64,000 bases of DNA from an uncultured Bacteroidia bacterium (GTDB taxonomy: Bacteria; Bacteroidota; Bacteroidia; Bacteroidales; F082). The stretch lies in the NCBI GenBank assembly GCA_902802535.1, contig CADCML010000005.1, positions 34,610 through 98,609 on the forward strand, written 5' to 3'. The first letter of the stretch is position 1, and each line of letters starts with the position of its first letter. The translations under genes and the position numbers were made by a program. Of this stretch, positions 52,058 through 60,540 are shown piece by piece. Below the pieces are notes generated by a model, which saw nothing but the letters and a program-made list of their open reading frames with translations, made no database searches and was not told where the DNA came from.

Positions 52058-54940
52058 TTGATAGAACGCACAATACATAAAAAAATTATTCCCGCAGCGG
52101 CATTTTCTTTGGTGACCGTGCTGCTCATGGTGTTGTTCGGGTGCAAGCAAATGGCTCATGTTGAGCAAAATACGCACGATTTTGAGCCAGTGGAAACCGA
52201 CACTGTTGCTACGGTGGAGGAACGCATCGTCGACACGATTGCTTTGGTGTTGGACTCGATTCCGGCCACGGATTCCGTTCTGCTTGCCGATTCCGCGCAG
52301 TTTATCCCGCCTTTCGAGGCCGACACCCTCGGCTTTTCCGAGGCGGATACCCTCAATCCGGCCAACGATTCGATTGCGGGGATGCAAGGCGACACATTGG
52401 AAGTTGCCCTGAAGAAGAAAATCAGGCCCCGTTCGCAGTCGGCCATCGAGACGCAGGTGATTTGCTCGGCCTCCGATTCGTCGTACCGCGACATGACCCA
52501 GAAGAAAATCTACTATTTCGGCAATGCCGAGGCCAAATACGAAGACATCGTCTTGACGGCGGCCTGCCTTGAATTCGACCTCGAGACCAGCACCTGCCGC
52601 GCTTACGGAGCCCTCGATTCGTTGGGCAAAATGCAAGGGCGGCCCGTCTTCAAGCAAGGCGAATCGACCTTCGATGCGGCCGAAATGCTCTACAATTTCA
52701 AGACGAAAAAAGGCATCATCACCAAGGTCTGGACCGAAGAACAGGGCGGTTACCTGCATGGCGAACGCGTGAAACGCATGGACGACAACACCATCAACAT
52801 CCGCAACGGCGGCTACACCACCTGCGACCTGAAGGAAAACCCGCACTACCAGTTCAAGTTCACCAAGGCCAAAGTCATTCCTGACGACAAAATCGTCACC
52901 GGCCCGATTTATTTGAGCATTGCCGACGTGCCAGTGCCGTTGGCTTTGCCTTTTTCATTGATTCCCAATACGAAAGGCAAGAAATCGGGTCTCATTCTCC
53001 CCACATACGGCGAATCGGCCAACCGAGGCTTCTACTTGGAAAACGGCGGCTACTACTGGGCCATCAACGACTACTATGACTTGCAGGTGTTGGGCGACAT
53101 CTACACCCGTGGCTCGTGGGCCATCAAGCCGACTTTCCGCTACAACCGTCGCTACAAGCACAACGGTTCGATGGCTCTGAGCTTTGCCCTCAACAAGATA
53201 GGCTCCAAAGGTGCCGCCGACTATCAGGAAAGCACTGACTTCAAAATCCATTGGAACCACAAGCAAGACACGAAGGCGCACCCGAAACGCAGCTTCTCCG
53301 CCGACGTCAACATCGTCAGCTCCAACTACAACAAATACAACGCCCAAACCACCACCGACCAGCTGAGCAACACCTTCCAGTCGAGTATCAGCTACCAGAC
53401 CAACTTTGGCGGCAAGGTCTACCTCACCCTCAACGCCAACCACAGCCAAAACACCCTGACGCGGCAGGTGACAGCCTCGTTGCCCGAAATTACGCTCACT
53501 GTCAACACTTTCTATCCGCTGCAAAAAGTAGGCAAGGCGGGCAAGAAACGCTGGTACCAAAGCCTCAGCATGGGCTACACGTTGAACAGCAAGGCCTACA
53601 TCAATGGTGTGGACACCGTGCTTTTCTACGGCATCAAGGACGACTTTGGCGGTTGGGCCAAAAACATGCTGCGCAATTATGTGCAAACCGGCATCAAGCA
53701 CACCATGCCCATCAGCGCGACCATCAAGCTGTTTAAGCATTTCTCGTGGACGAACACCTTGGGATTGAACGACTACATGTATTTCCAACGCACTGAGCAG
53801 CAATGGATTCACGACACCGACTCGACGGGGCACCTGCAAATCGACACCCTCTTCGGTTTTCACAATCTGGTGGACTTCAGTGCGACCACCAGAATCACCA
53901 CCAAAATCTATGGCATGAAGTATTTCAGCGGGGGTCCCATCCGTGCCGTTCGTCATGTCTTCACTCCTGAAATCGGTTTCACCTACCGTCCCAACTTCGG
54001 CGACCCGAAATGGGGCGTCTATGGCTCCTACATCGACGGCGACGGCAACGAAAAAACCTACAACAAATTCGAGAGGTCGCTTTACGGAACGCCTTCGCAA
54101 AACCAACAAGGGTTGCTGACCTACAGCTTCAACAACAACTTGGAAATCAAGGTGCCATCGAAGAGCGACACCATCACGGGCATGAAGAAAATCCCGATTT
54201 TGGAGTCGTTCAGCATTTCGGGCAATTACGACGTCACCAAGGACTCGCTTAATTTCTCTCCTGTTTCGGTCAACGGGCGAACTACGCTGTTCAAGAAATT
54301 GGGCATTAATTACAGCAGTACGTGGGACCTCTATGCCGCCGACTCGTTAGGTCGCCGCATCAACCGTTTCGAGGTCGTCGACAACGGTCGGTTGTTCCGC
54401 AAGACGGGTTCCTCGTGGCGTTTCAGCCTCAGTTACAGCTTCAACCAAAACGACTTGAAGAAGTTGAAAGGCGAGCGAGGCAGTCAGGACTTGCGCAACG
54501 AAATCAACGAAAATGCCCGACAGTCGGGCATGTTCGACCCCGACGAGCTCAACGAAATCTTGGGCAACCCCAACGGCTACATCGACTGGACGACACCTTG
54601 GTCGCTCTCGCTTAGTTACAACTTAACCTATACTAATTCAATCGCTTATGCTGCCTTCATGGGTATTGCCACCAACACGGTTGTACATACCATCGGACTC
54701 AACGGCGACATCAGTATCACGCCCAAGTGGAAGGTGACCTTCTCCACAGGCTGGGACTTCGTCAACAACAACATCACCTACACCAACATCAGCGTGTACC
54801 GCGACCTGCACTGCTGGGAGATGCGTTTCAACTGGATTCCCATCGGCAGCTACAAGAGTTGGAACTTCACCATCAACGTGAAAGCGCAAGCGTTGAAGGA
54901 CTTGAAGTATGAGAAGAAAAAAGACTTCCGTGATAATTAA
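52058..54940 (+). CDS. lptD: LPS-assembly protein LptD-like (OstA)
   Basis: 960 residues from a TTG start; no ATG occurs until residue 24, and the promoter at 52012 leaves little other choice (ATT 52046 is possible). A lipoprotein-like signal (VLLMVLFGCKQ) is followed by an Asp/Thr-rich linker (about 35-125), an OstA-type jellyroll (KKIYYFGNAEAKYEDIVL, EFDLETSTCRAYG, YLHGERVKRMDDNTINIRNG, TTCDLKENPHY) and a C-terminal beta-barrel of ~650 residues with many alternating aromatic strands ending WNFTINVKAQALKDLKYEKK. LptD-family proteins insert LPS into the outer leaflet. A lipid anchor is unlike E. coli LptD. Confidence 0.82.
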   Translation: MIERTIHKKIIPAAAFSLVTVLLMVLFGCKQMAHVEQNTHDFEPVETDTVATVEERIVDTIALVLDSIPATDSVLLADSAQFIPPFEADTLGFSEADTLNPANDSIAGMQGDTLEVALKKKIRPRSQSAIETQVICSASDSSYRDMTQKKIYYFGNAEAKYEDIVLTAACLEFDLETSTCRAYGALDSLGKMQGRPVFKQGESTFDAAEMLYNFKTKKGIITKVWTEEQGGYLHGERVKRMDDNTINIRNGGYTTCDLKENPHYQFKFTKAKVIPDDKIVTGPIYLSIADVPVPLALPFSLIPNTKGKKSGLILPTYGESANRGFYLENGGYYWAINDYYDLQVLGDIYTRGSWAIKPTFRYNRRYKHNGSMALSFALNKIGSKGAADYQESTDFKIHWNHKQDTKAHPKRSFSADVNIVSSNYNKYNAQTTTDQLSNTFQSSISYQTNFGGKVYLTLNANHSQNTLTRQVTASLPEITLTVNTFYPLQKVGKAGKKRWYQSLSMGYTLNSKAYINGVDTVLFYGIKDDFGGWAKNMLRNYVQTGIKHTMPISATIKLFKHFSWTNTLGLNDYMYFQRTEQQWIHDTDSTGHLQIDTLFGFHNLVDFSATTRITTKIYGMKYFSGGPIRAVRHVFTPEIGFTYRPNFGDPKWGVYGSYIDGDGNEKTYNKFERSLYGTPSQNQQGLLTYSFNNNLEIKVPSKSDTITGMKKIPILESFSISGNYDVTKDSLNFSPVSVNGRTTLFKKLGINYSSTWDLYAADSLGRRINRFEVVDNGRLFRKTGSSWRFSLSYSFNQNDLKKLKGERGSQDLRNEINENARQSGMFDPDELNEILGNPNGYIDWTTPWSLSLSYNLTYTNSIAYAAFMGIATNTVVHTIGLNGDISITPKWKVTFSTGWDFVNNNITYTNISVYRDLHCWEMRFNWIPIGSYKSWNFTINVKAQALKDLKYEKKKDFRDN

Positions 54941-54941
54941 T

Positions 54942-55020
54942 GCGGAATGCGGAATTAGGAATGTGGAATAAGCCTATCGGATGATAATATTACGCATTCT
55001 ACATTCTGCATTCCGAATTT
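54942..55020. repeat. intergenic imperfect inverted repeat (GGAATGCGGAAT type)
   Basis: GCGGAATGCGGAATTAGGAA and the bases after it (54942-54969) are mirrored by the CATTCTACATTCTGCATTCC region (54994-55020) with several mismatches. It follows lptD directly and ends just before the next -7 box. It may terminate lptD or be a non-autonomous repeat. Confidence 0.5.
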
Positions 55021-55025
55021 CTTAT

Positions 55026-55033
55026 TATCTTTG
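55026..55033 (+). promoter_or_regulatory. -7 box of the thioredoxin-like T9SS gene
   Basis: TATCTTTG, 30 nt before ATG 55064. Confidence 0.55.
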
Positions 55034-55063
55034 CCCCATCAAACCTTATAAAATTAATCTACA

Positions 55064-55573
55064 ATGAAAAAAGTTTTTACTCTCATTCTCGCGCTGACCA
55101 TGGGTTTTGGCCTGAAAGCGCAATGTCCGCTCACAACAGCCGTCGACTTCACGGCTACGGACTGCCACGGCACTGAAGTCCACCTGTTCGACATCCTCGA
55201 CGGCGGCCAGTATGTGCTCATCGATTTCTTCTTTGTCAATTGCGGCCCCTGCCAGCAAGCCACCCCGAAAGTGGTGGAATCCTATTACGCTATGGGCTGC
55301 AACATGCACGATGTGTTCTACATGGAAATCTCCGACCGCGACAGCGATGCAGCCTGCCAAAACTGGTGCCAAAACTACGGTGTGGAATACCCGACCATCG
55401 GCGGCCCCGCAGGTGGCAGTGGCATCTGCAACACCTATCAAATCGGTGCTTTCCCCACCGTCATCCTGATTGCTCCCGACAGGCAAATCCTCATCAACGA
55501 CCTGTGGCCCATCAACAACGCCCAACGACTGCAACACGCCGAGCTACAACCCGCAAGTGAGCATCACGGTTGA
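55064..55573 (+). CDS. thioredoxin-like secreted protein, 5' part of a frameshifted gene
   Basis: 169 residues as read. The signal peptide ends GFGLKA|Q, followed by a TlpA/AhpC-like thioredoxin domain with an intact redox motif CGPC (60-63, in FFFVNCGPCQQ) and a cis-Pro region (GAFPTVILIAPD). After INNAQRLQ the frame loses sense and stops at 55573. The true continuation is in the next frame (from about 55536, TPSYNPQVSITVDQV). One extra base around 55530-55540 explains it: from 55064 to the stop at 56864 is 1801 nt, that is 3x600+1. This could be a real inactivating mutation, a sequencing error or programmed +1 shift. Confidence 0.75.
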   Translation: MKKVFTLILALTMGFGLKAQCPLTTAVDFTATDCHGTEVHLFDILDGGQYVLIDFFFVNCGPCQQATPKVVESYYAMGCNMHDVFYMEISDRDSDAACQNWCQNYGVEYPTIGGPAGGSGICNTYQIGAFPTVILIAPDRQILINDLWPINNAQRLQHAELQPASEHHG

Positions 55574-56864
55574 CCAAGTGCTGGAAACCGAGGTGACGGC
55601 CACCTTTACGCCCAATGCCGACTGCGCCTCCTACGGCTATATGATGGCCACCGAGGCCGAAATCGAGGAATGGATGGCCCTGGCCGGCCTCGATTTGCCC
55701 GAATACCTTTGGACATACGGCATGCCTGGCTCGGGTGTCATCTCTAACACCTTCGGCGACCTGACACCCAACACGGAATACAACATCTACGCCGTGCCCG
55801 CCGACATTGACGGCAACCTTGGCGAGGTCGTCATCGAGCCTGTCACCACCACACCCGGCGGCGGCAGCGACATCATGCCCGACTTCACCGCCACCGACAT
55901 CGAGGGCAACACCATCCACCTCTACGACATCCTCGACGCAGGCCAAGCCGTGCTCATCAATTTCTTCCTCACCGGCGACCCGTACAGCGAGCAACCCATG
56001 CAAGATGTCATCGAAGCCTACCGCCTCTATGGCTGCAACGCGCACGATGTGTTCTTCATGGAGATTTCGCCCAATGGCCACGATGATGCTTGCCAAGCCT
56101 GGGTCGACCAATTCGGCGTGAAATATCCCACCATCAGCCGCGACGGTGGCGGCAACGACATCGCCCAAGCCATCCCTGTGGGCTACTATCCCACCATCAT
56201 GCTCATTCGTCCCGACCACACCTTCGCCAACCGCGACATCTATCCGCCCACGCTGGATTACATCATCGATGCCATGAATGGTGAGGGCTATGAGCAACAC
56301 GAGTGCCCATACGACGAAACGCTGACTTTCAGCACCAATACTGTAAATTTGAATTGGGGCGAAATGGCTTGGGTTACCGTTTATAACAACACTGGTGAAG
56401 ATGTTACCATTACTAGCATCTGCGACGATTTATCTTGGTTGGAATTTCTTTTAGGCCAAGAATTGTTTTCATGCTCTTTCCCCTTGGAATTTACGATTCA
56501 GCAGGGCGAATCAGTTGAGTTAGGCATTCTTTGCACAGTAGTCGGCAATAGAGCCATCGTCCCCGACCTTGTCACCATTACAAGCAACCTGCCCGATGCT
56601 CATTTCACGGTTATGGTTGACGACACTTGGTCTGTGGATGAAAACGAGGCTTCGGCCACACTCTTCCCCAACCCCGCCAACGACTTTGTGACCCTCAGCG
56701 GCGAAACCCTCGGCACGGTGCGCGTCTACAACGCCCTCGGCCAGAAGATGGACGAATTCGTGGCCAACGGCAGCGAACTCCGCATCAACACGACGAGATA
56801 CAAGAATGGTGTGTATTTCGTTAAGACTGATGAAAAGACGATGAAATTTGTTGTGAAGCATTAA
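55470..56864 (+). CDS. 3' part of the frameshifted thioredoxin-like T9SS protein
   Basis: Open from 55470 (TTG, not a credible start); meaningful from about 55536. It contains an Fn3-like module (VSITVDQVLETEVTATFTP ... TPNTEYNIYAVPAD), a second thioredoxin-like domain (DFTATDIEGNTIHLYDILDA, NAHDVFFMEISPNG, VGYYPTIMLIRPD) in which the CxxC site is replaced by GDPY (NFFLTGDPYSEQP), a further beta domain and a T9SS tail (TLFPNPANDFVTLSG ... YKNGVYFVKT..MKFVVKH). With the 5' part it would make a ~600-residue secreted protein with one active and one inactive thioredoxin domain. Extracellular role unknown. Confidence 0.72.
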   Translation: MLPTGKSSSTTCGPSTTPNDCNTPSYNPQVSITVDQVLETEVTATFTPNADCASYGYMMATEAEIEEWMALAGLDLPEYLWTYGMPGSGVISNTFGDLTPNTEYNIYAVPADIDGNLGEVVIEPVTTTPGGGSDIMPDFTATDIEGNTIHLYDILDAGQAVLINFFLTGDPYSEQPMQDVIEAYRLYGCNAHDVFFMEISPNGHDDACQAWVDQFGVKYPTISRDGGGNDIAQAIPVGYYPTIMLIRPDHTFANRDIYPPTLDYIIDAMNGEGYEQHECPYDETLTFSTNTVNLNWGEMAWVTVYNNTGEDVTITSICDDLSWLEFLLGQELFSCSFPLEFTIQQGESVELGILCTVVGNRAIVPDLVTITSNLPDAHFTVMVDDTWSVDENEASATLFPNPANDFVTLSGETLGTVRVYNALGQKMDEFVANGSELRINTTRYKNGVYFVKTDEKTMKFVVKH

Positions 56865-56873
56865 CACGCTTTG

Positions 56874-56961
56874 CGTCACTGCGAGGAACGAAGCAGTCCA
56901 GAGAACCAATCATACAACGCTTGTCCGCTGGATTGCTTCGTCGTTTCTCCTCGCAATGACG
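56874..56961. repeat. intergenic inverted repeat (CGTCAYTGCGAGGA type)
   Basis: The left arm CGTCACTGCGAGGAACGAAG with CAGTCCAG (56874-56901) is mirrored by CTGGATTGCTTCGTCG...CCTCGCAATGACG (56928-56961), with a small insertion in the right arm. Repeats of this consensus are familiar from many unrelated bacterial genomes. It ends 22 nt before the start of the isomerase-like gene and so lies in its leader. Confidence 0.7.
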
Positions 56962-56983
56962 GCACACATTCAAAAACTATCCC

Positions 56984-58234
56984 ATGAAAATAATTATCCT
57001 TCGTTCCTCTTTCCAGACGGATGATTTCGTCAGGACGGAATATGCTGAATTGCTGCAAAGGCTTGAAAAGGAATGCTGTGCAGAAATCCATATCATTGGT
57101 GACGAATCTGTAGAGACGCACGGCCGTGCGTCTCTACAAACGTTGCCCGACGCGGTGATGATTGCCACCGGCGGCGTGGAAAACCTGTTCAAACGCATCT
57201 GGGAGGCCATCGACGTGGAAATGATGTGTTCGCCGTTTGGCCATAAATCCGTCACAATGATTGCCGACGGGCGCAACAATTCCTTGGCTGCCGCCTTGGA
57301 AATATTGACCTATTTGGGCAACAACGGCATGGAGGGGCGCATCGTGCATGGGACGAATGATGAAATTGTTTCGGCCATCGTAGAGACGCACGGCCGTGCG
57401 TCTCTACGAGGACGAATCGGGTTGTTCGGCCAGCCATCGGACTGGCTGATTGCCAGCGGCGTGAACCGCGATTTCCTCCGCCAACGCTATTGCGTTGAAA
57501 CCATCGACATCGACCTGAAACGCCTCATCGACGGCATCAAAACCATTCCTCAAACCGAGGCTGTGAAGGTAGCACAAAACATGGTGAAACGCGCCAAGGC
57601 CGTCAAGGAGCCGACTTGCGCCGACATGCTGGAAGCCGTCAAGGCCTATCTTGCCATCAAAAAGATTTGTCAGGAAGAACGTTTGGATGCCTTCACCATC
57701 CGCTGCTTCGACATTGTGAAGGCCTGTGGCACAACGAGTTGTTTGGCATTGGCTCTGCTCAACGACGAAGGCATCGTGGCTGGCTGCGAGGGCGATATGC
57801 AAACGCTGATGAGCATGTTTTTGGCCAAGCGGATTTGTGGCGAAACGGCCTTCATGGCCAATCCGTCGCAACTCACCGACAAGAGTTCCATGCTGGCGCA
57901 TTGCACCATCCCGCTCTCGATGTGCGACGAAACCATCGTCCGCTCGCATTTCGAGTCGGGCATTGGGGTGGCCGTTCAGGGTTTGTTGCCTTTGGCCGAC
58001 TACACCTTATTTAAATGGGGCGGCCCGCAGTTGGACCGTTATTTCGTCGCCGAGGCGCAAGCCGTCGAAACGCCCTACAGCGACCATTTCTGCCGCACGC
58101 AAATCACGCTCAACGTGAACCTGAAGCCTTACCTGCTGCAACACAGCATCGGCAACCACCACGTCATCATCTGTGGGCGGCACGCCAGTGAAATCCGCCG
58201 ATTCATGCAGGCCAACGGCATTCAGAACGTGTAA
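56984..58234 (+). CDS. L-fucose/L-arabinose isomerase-like protein carrying two translated palindromic elements
   Basis: 416 residues. The C-terminal half has the FucI/AraA-type features IVAGCEGDMQTLMSMFLAKR (metal-binding Glu), then AFMANPSQLTD and LAHCTIPLSM (His ligand). The N-terminal half is Rossmann-like (ADGRNNSLAAALEILTYLG). This group in Bacteroidota has no assigned substrate to my knowledge; sugar isomerase activity is inference. Two stretches reading VETHGRASL (residues ~43-51 and ~133-141) are encoded exactly by 28-bp palindromes at 57110 and 57380 and interrupt otherwise normal sequence. The open frame is intact. It overlaps the convergent patatin gene by 13 nt. Confidence 0.72.
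   Translation: MKIIILRSSFQTDDFVRTEYAELLQRLEKECCAEIHIIGDESVETHGRASLQTLPDAVMIATGGVENLFKRIWEAIDVEMMCSPFGHKSVTMIADGRNNSLAAALEILTYLGNNGMEGRIVHGTNDEIVSAIVETHGRASLRGRIGLFGQPSDWLIASGVNRDFLRQRYCVETIDIDLKRLIDGIKTIPQTEAVKVAQNMVKRAKAVKEPTCADMLEAVKAYLAIKKICQEERLDAFTIRCFDIVKACGTTSCLALALLNDEGIVAGCEGDMQTLMSMFLAKRICGETAFMANPSQLTDKSSMLAHCTIPLSMCDETIVRSHFESGIGVAVQGLLPLADYTLFKWGGPQLDRYFVAEAQAVETPYSDHFCRTQITLNVNLKPYLLQHSIGNHHVIICGRHASEIRRFMQANGIQNV
57110..57137. repeat. 28-bp palindromic element inside the isomerase-like gene, copy 1
   Basis: A perfect 14+14 palindrome starting GTAGAGACGCACGG. Translated as VETHGRASL within ESVETHGRASLQT. Confidence 0.92.
57380..57407. repeat. 28-bp palindromic element inside the isomerase-like gene, copy 2
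   Basis: Identical in all 28 bases to the copy at 57110 and read in the same phase, within AIVETHGRASLRG. Confidence 0.92.
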
Positions 58235-60510
58235 CCGAATGAGAAATAACCGCCAAACTTGTTTTTGCCATCGATATTTGCCCATTGCGCTGTCAACGAT
58301 ATGGGACCCAAGGGGCTGTTGAAGGAATACTTCAATCCTGCACCTTGCTTTTCAAACGCGTTTATCCTTATTCTGGAAAATTGTTTATAAATCCCTATCA
58401 CGGTATTGTACATGGCGGTCAAATAATGCTTTCCGTAGAAATTGTAGCGCAAGTCACAGCGCACCACGTTTACCATGTCATCCTCGGGAAGCGTCGAAGC
58501 AATGCCGATAAAAGGCAGTTGCTCTTCAAGATGGCGTCCGGCTATCTCACCACCTAAGGTGTTCCATAAGTTGAAATACAACGTGGAAGTGGACAAAATG
58601 CGACCATACATTTGGGGAATGATGGTAAACCTGCCATTTCCGGGTGTGATGTAGCCTTGAAGCGCATAGCCGATATCAACGGTTCTGTCTTTTGTCTTCG
58701 GTTCAATGTGGTAACGACCCGTCACACGTGCCTTGATGCCATGCTTGGCAAAGTAGTTGTCGTCGAGGTTGTCGTATTCCACGTGGACAAACGGTGTAAG
58801 CTGATTGTTACGCACAAAAAAGAGGGTATCGTATGGGTTGTCATCCAACGACAATTTGTCGAACGAATTGATGGAGTACGACAAGCCGATAGTGGTGTTG
58901 AAGTTGAGCAGATGGAACTGCGAGATATAGCCACTGAACATTTGTTGTTGGTAATGCAGATTGATGCTCTTGAGCGATAGCAACATCAATTCGAAATGCT
59001 CGTTTCTGGAATTGTAAGCCAGATTGAAATTGGCCACCGACGGAACTGAATAAGTATAGGTGATATTCACTTTGGGGTTGTAGCTGAGTTTGGCATTGAA
59101 ATTCAACTTCGAGCCTCCAAACTTCTTTTCGCCCAAGCCGATATTGAGCAACAGCGCGGCACCTTCTTCCGTGTCGTAACGCACGCCTAAGCCTAAAACA
59201 TTGGGTTTGGCAGGCTTTACTTTGATCACCAAATCATAGGCATCCGAAAGCTGGTTGTCCCAGTGGGCGGTGTCGCTTTCCTTGACTTGATAGGTGATTT
59301 CGTCGAAGCAGCCTGTGCCGCGAAACACTTTCGTGGCTTGTTCGATGTCTTTTTCGGAATAATGGTTGCCCGCTTCAAGACGGCCTTTGCGGCGGAGCCA
59401 GCGGCTGTTGCGATTGTCCACGTTTTCGAAAATGATGGAACGGAAAAACACCGTTTCTTGGTTCAGGTTCTTGGCACGGGGCGCACGGAGCGTCTTGCTG
59501 ACGGGATGTCCCGCCGAGGCATCCACAGCCTTTTTGATGGCCAAAAATTGGTCATGAAACTCGCTGGCACGATTGTACCCTCTGCGCACCAAGGTGTCAA
59601 TGGCCTCAGGCGTGAAGCTGAGCATCCCGAAGCCGCTGATGTCGGGGACGATGTGAATATTGCACATCTCGCGGTTTTCAACGCGCTTGGCACTGGTGCT
59701 GTTGGTGACCAATCGGCCGAATACCTGAGGCAGCGACTTGAGGTCGTTGGAAGTGACGTCTTTCGTCGAAGTGACCTCAACGCCGATGATGATGTCGGCA
59801 CCCATATTGCGGAGCACGTCGGCAGGGAAGTTGTTCACCAAACCGCCGTCGACCAGCACTTTGTCGCCAATCTCGACGGGGGAGAACAAGCCAGGAATGG
59901 CCATGCTGGCACGCATCGCGTTAGGCACGCTTCCGTTGCGGAGCACTACTTCATCGCCGGTGACCATGTCGGTGGCCACGCAGGCAAAGGGAATGGGCAA
60001 GTCGTTGAAGTCCATCTCCTCCTGATAGCCTACGCATAAATTGTTGAACAGGTTGATGAGCGAGCTGTTGTTGACGTATGCACTGGGCAACTGGCTAATG
60101 AAGGTCGCGTTGGAACTCTTTTCGGTGAACATGTCGAGACTGAACGGCACGTTGAGCACCATGGTGCTGTTGCGTCGGCGCAGTTCGCTCGTCATCATGG
60201 GGCGATCGATTTTGTTGCCGATATATTCCGACCAGTTGATGCCTGAAATGATTTCGGTGAGCTCATCCGGGGTGTAACCCATGGCATAGAAGCCTCCAAT
60301 GATGGAGCCCATGCTGGTGCCCGCCACGTAATCGACGGGGATACCCATTTCTTCAATGTATTTCAGGACTCCGATATGGGAGGCACCCTTGGCGCCGCCA
60401 CCGCCTAAGACAACGCCCACTTTGAGGCGCGGCGGACGGATAGTATCGTGTTGGGCTTTCATGGTGAAGGATGCCAACAGGATTGCGATAAGTAAACAAA
60501 TTTTTTTCAT
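58222..60510 (-). CDS. patatin-like phospholipase with POTRA and outer-membrane beta-barrel (type Vd-like)
   Basis: 762 residues. Signal peptide to ~20. The patatin domain (30-320) has the oxyanion loop GGGGAKGASH, the nucleophile in GTSMGS (Ser66) and the catalytic Asp in LVDGGLVNNFP (~220). A POTRA-like segment follows (about 345-430, QETVFFRSIIFENV ... TYQVKESD), then a 16-strand-type barrel (NLGLGEKKFGGSKLNFNAKL to the terminal FGGYFSFGYTF). This is the FplA/PlpD layout of type V secretion class d. In Bacteroidota many such proteins keep the lipase on the barrel. Last gene of a three-gene envelope operon. Confidence 0.88.
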   Translation of the reverse strand: MKKICLLIAILLASFTMKAQHDTIRPPRLKVGVVLGGGGAKGASHIGVLKYIEEMGIPVDYVAGTSMGSIIGGFYAMGYTPDELTEIISGINWSEYIGNKIDRPMMTSELRRRNSTMVLNVPFSLDMFTEKSSNATFISQLPSAYVNNSSLINLFNNLCVGYQEEMDFNDLPIPFACVATDMVTGDEVVLRNGSVPNAMRASMAIPGLFSPVEIGDKVLVDGGLVNNFPADVLRNMGADIIIGVEVTSTKDVTSNDLKSLPQVFGRLVTNSTSAKRVENREMCNIHIVPDISGFGMLSFTPEAIDTLVRRGYNRASEFHDQFLAIKKAVDASAGHPVSKTLRAPRAKNLNQETVFFRSIIFENVDNRNSRWLRRKGRLEAGNHYSEKDIEQATKVFRGTGCFDEITYQVKESDTAHWDNQLSDAYDLVIKVKPAKPNVLGLGVRYDTEEGAALLLNIGLGEKKFGGSKLNFNAKLSYNPKVNITYTYSVPSVANFNLAYNSRNEHFELMLLSLKSINLHYQQQMFSGYISQFHLLNFNTTIGLSYSINSFDKLSLDDNPYDTLFFVRNNQLTPFVHVEYDNLDDNYFAKHGIKARVTGRYHIEPKTKDRTVDIGYALQGYITPGNGRFTIIPQMYGRILSTSTLYFNLWNTLGGEIAGRHLEEQLPFIGIASTLPEDDMVNVVRCDLRYNFYGKHYLTAMYNTVIGIYKQFSRIRINAFEKQGAGLKYSFNSPLGPISLTAQWANIDGKNKFGGYFSFGYTF

Positions 60511-60540
60511 ATCATTGTGGCATTGATAAATTGACGATGG

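Noticed and set aside
53251-53736. Alternative-frame open frames within lptD and neighbouring genes (e.g. 53251-53736, 20271-20786)
   Set aside because: Gln/His/Arg-rich frame shadows of well-supported genes.
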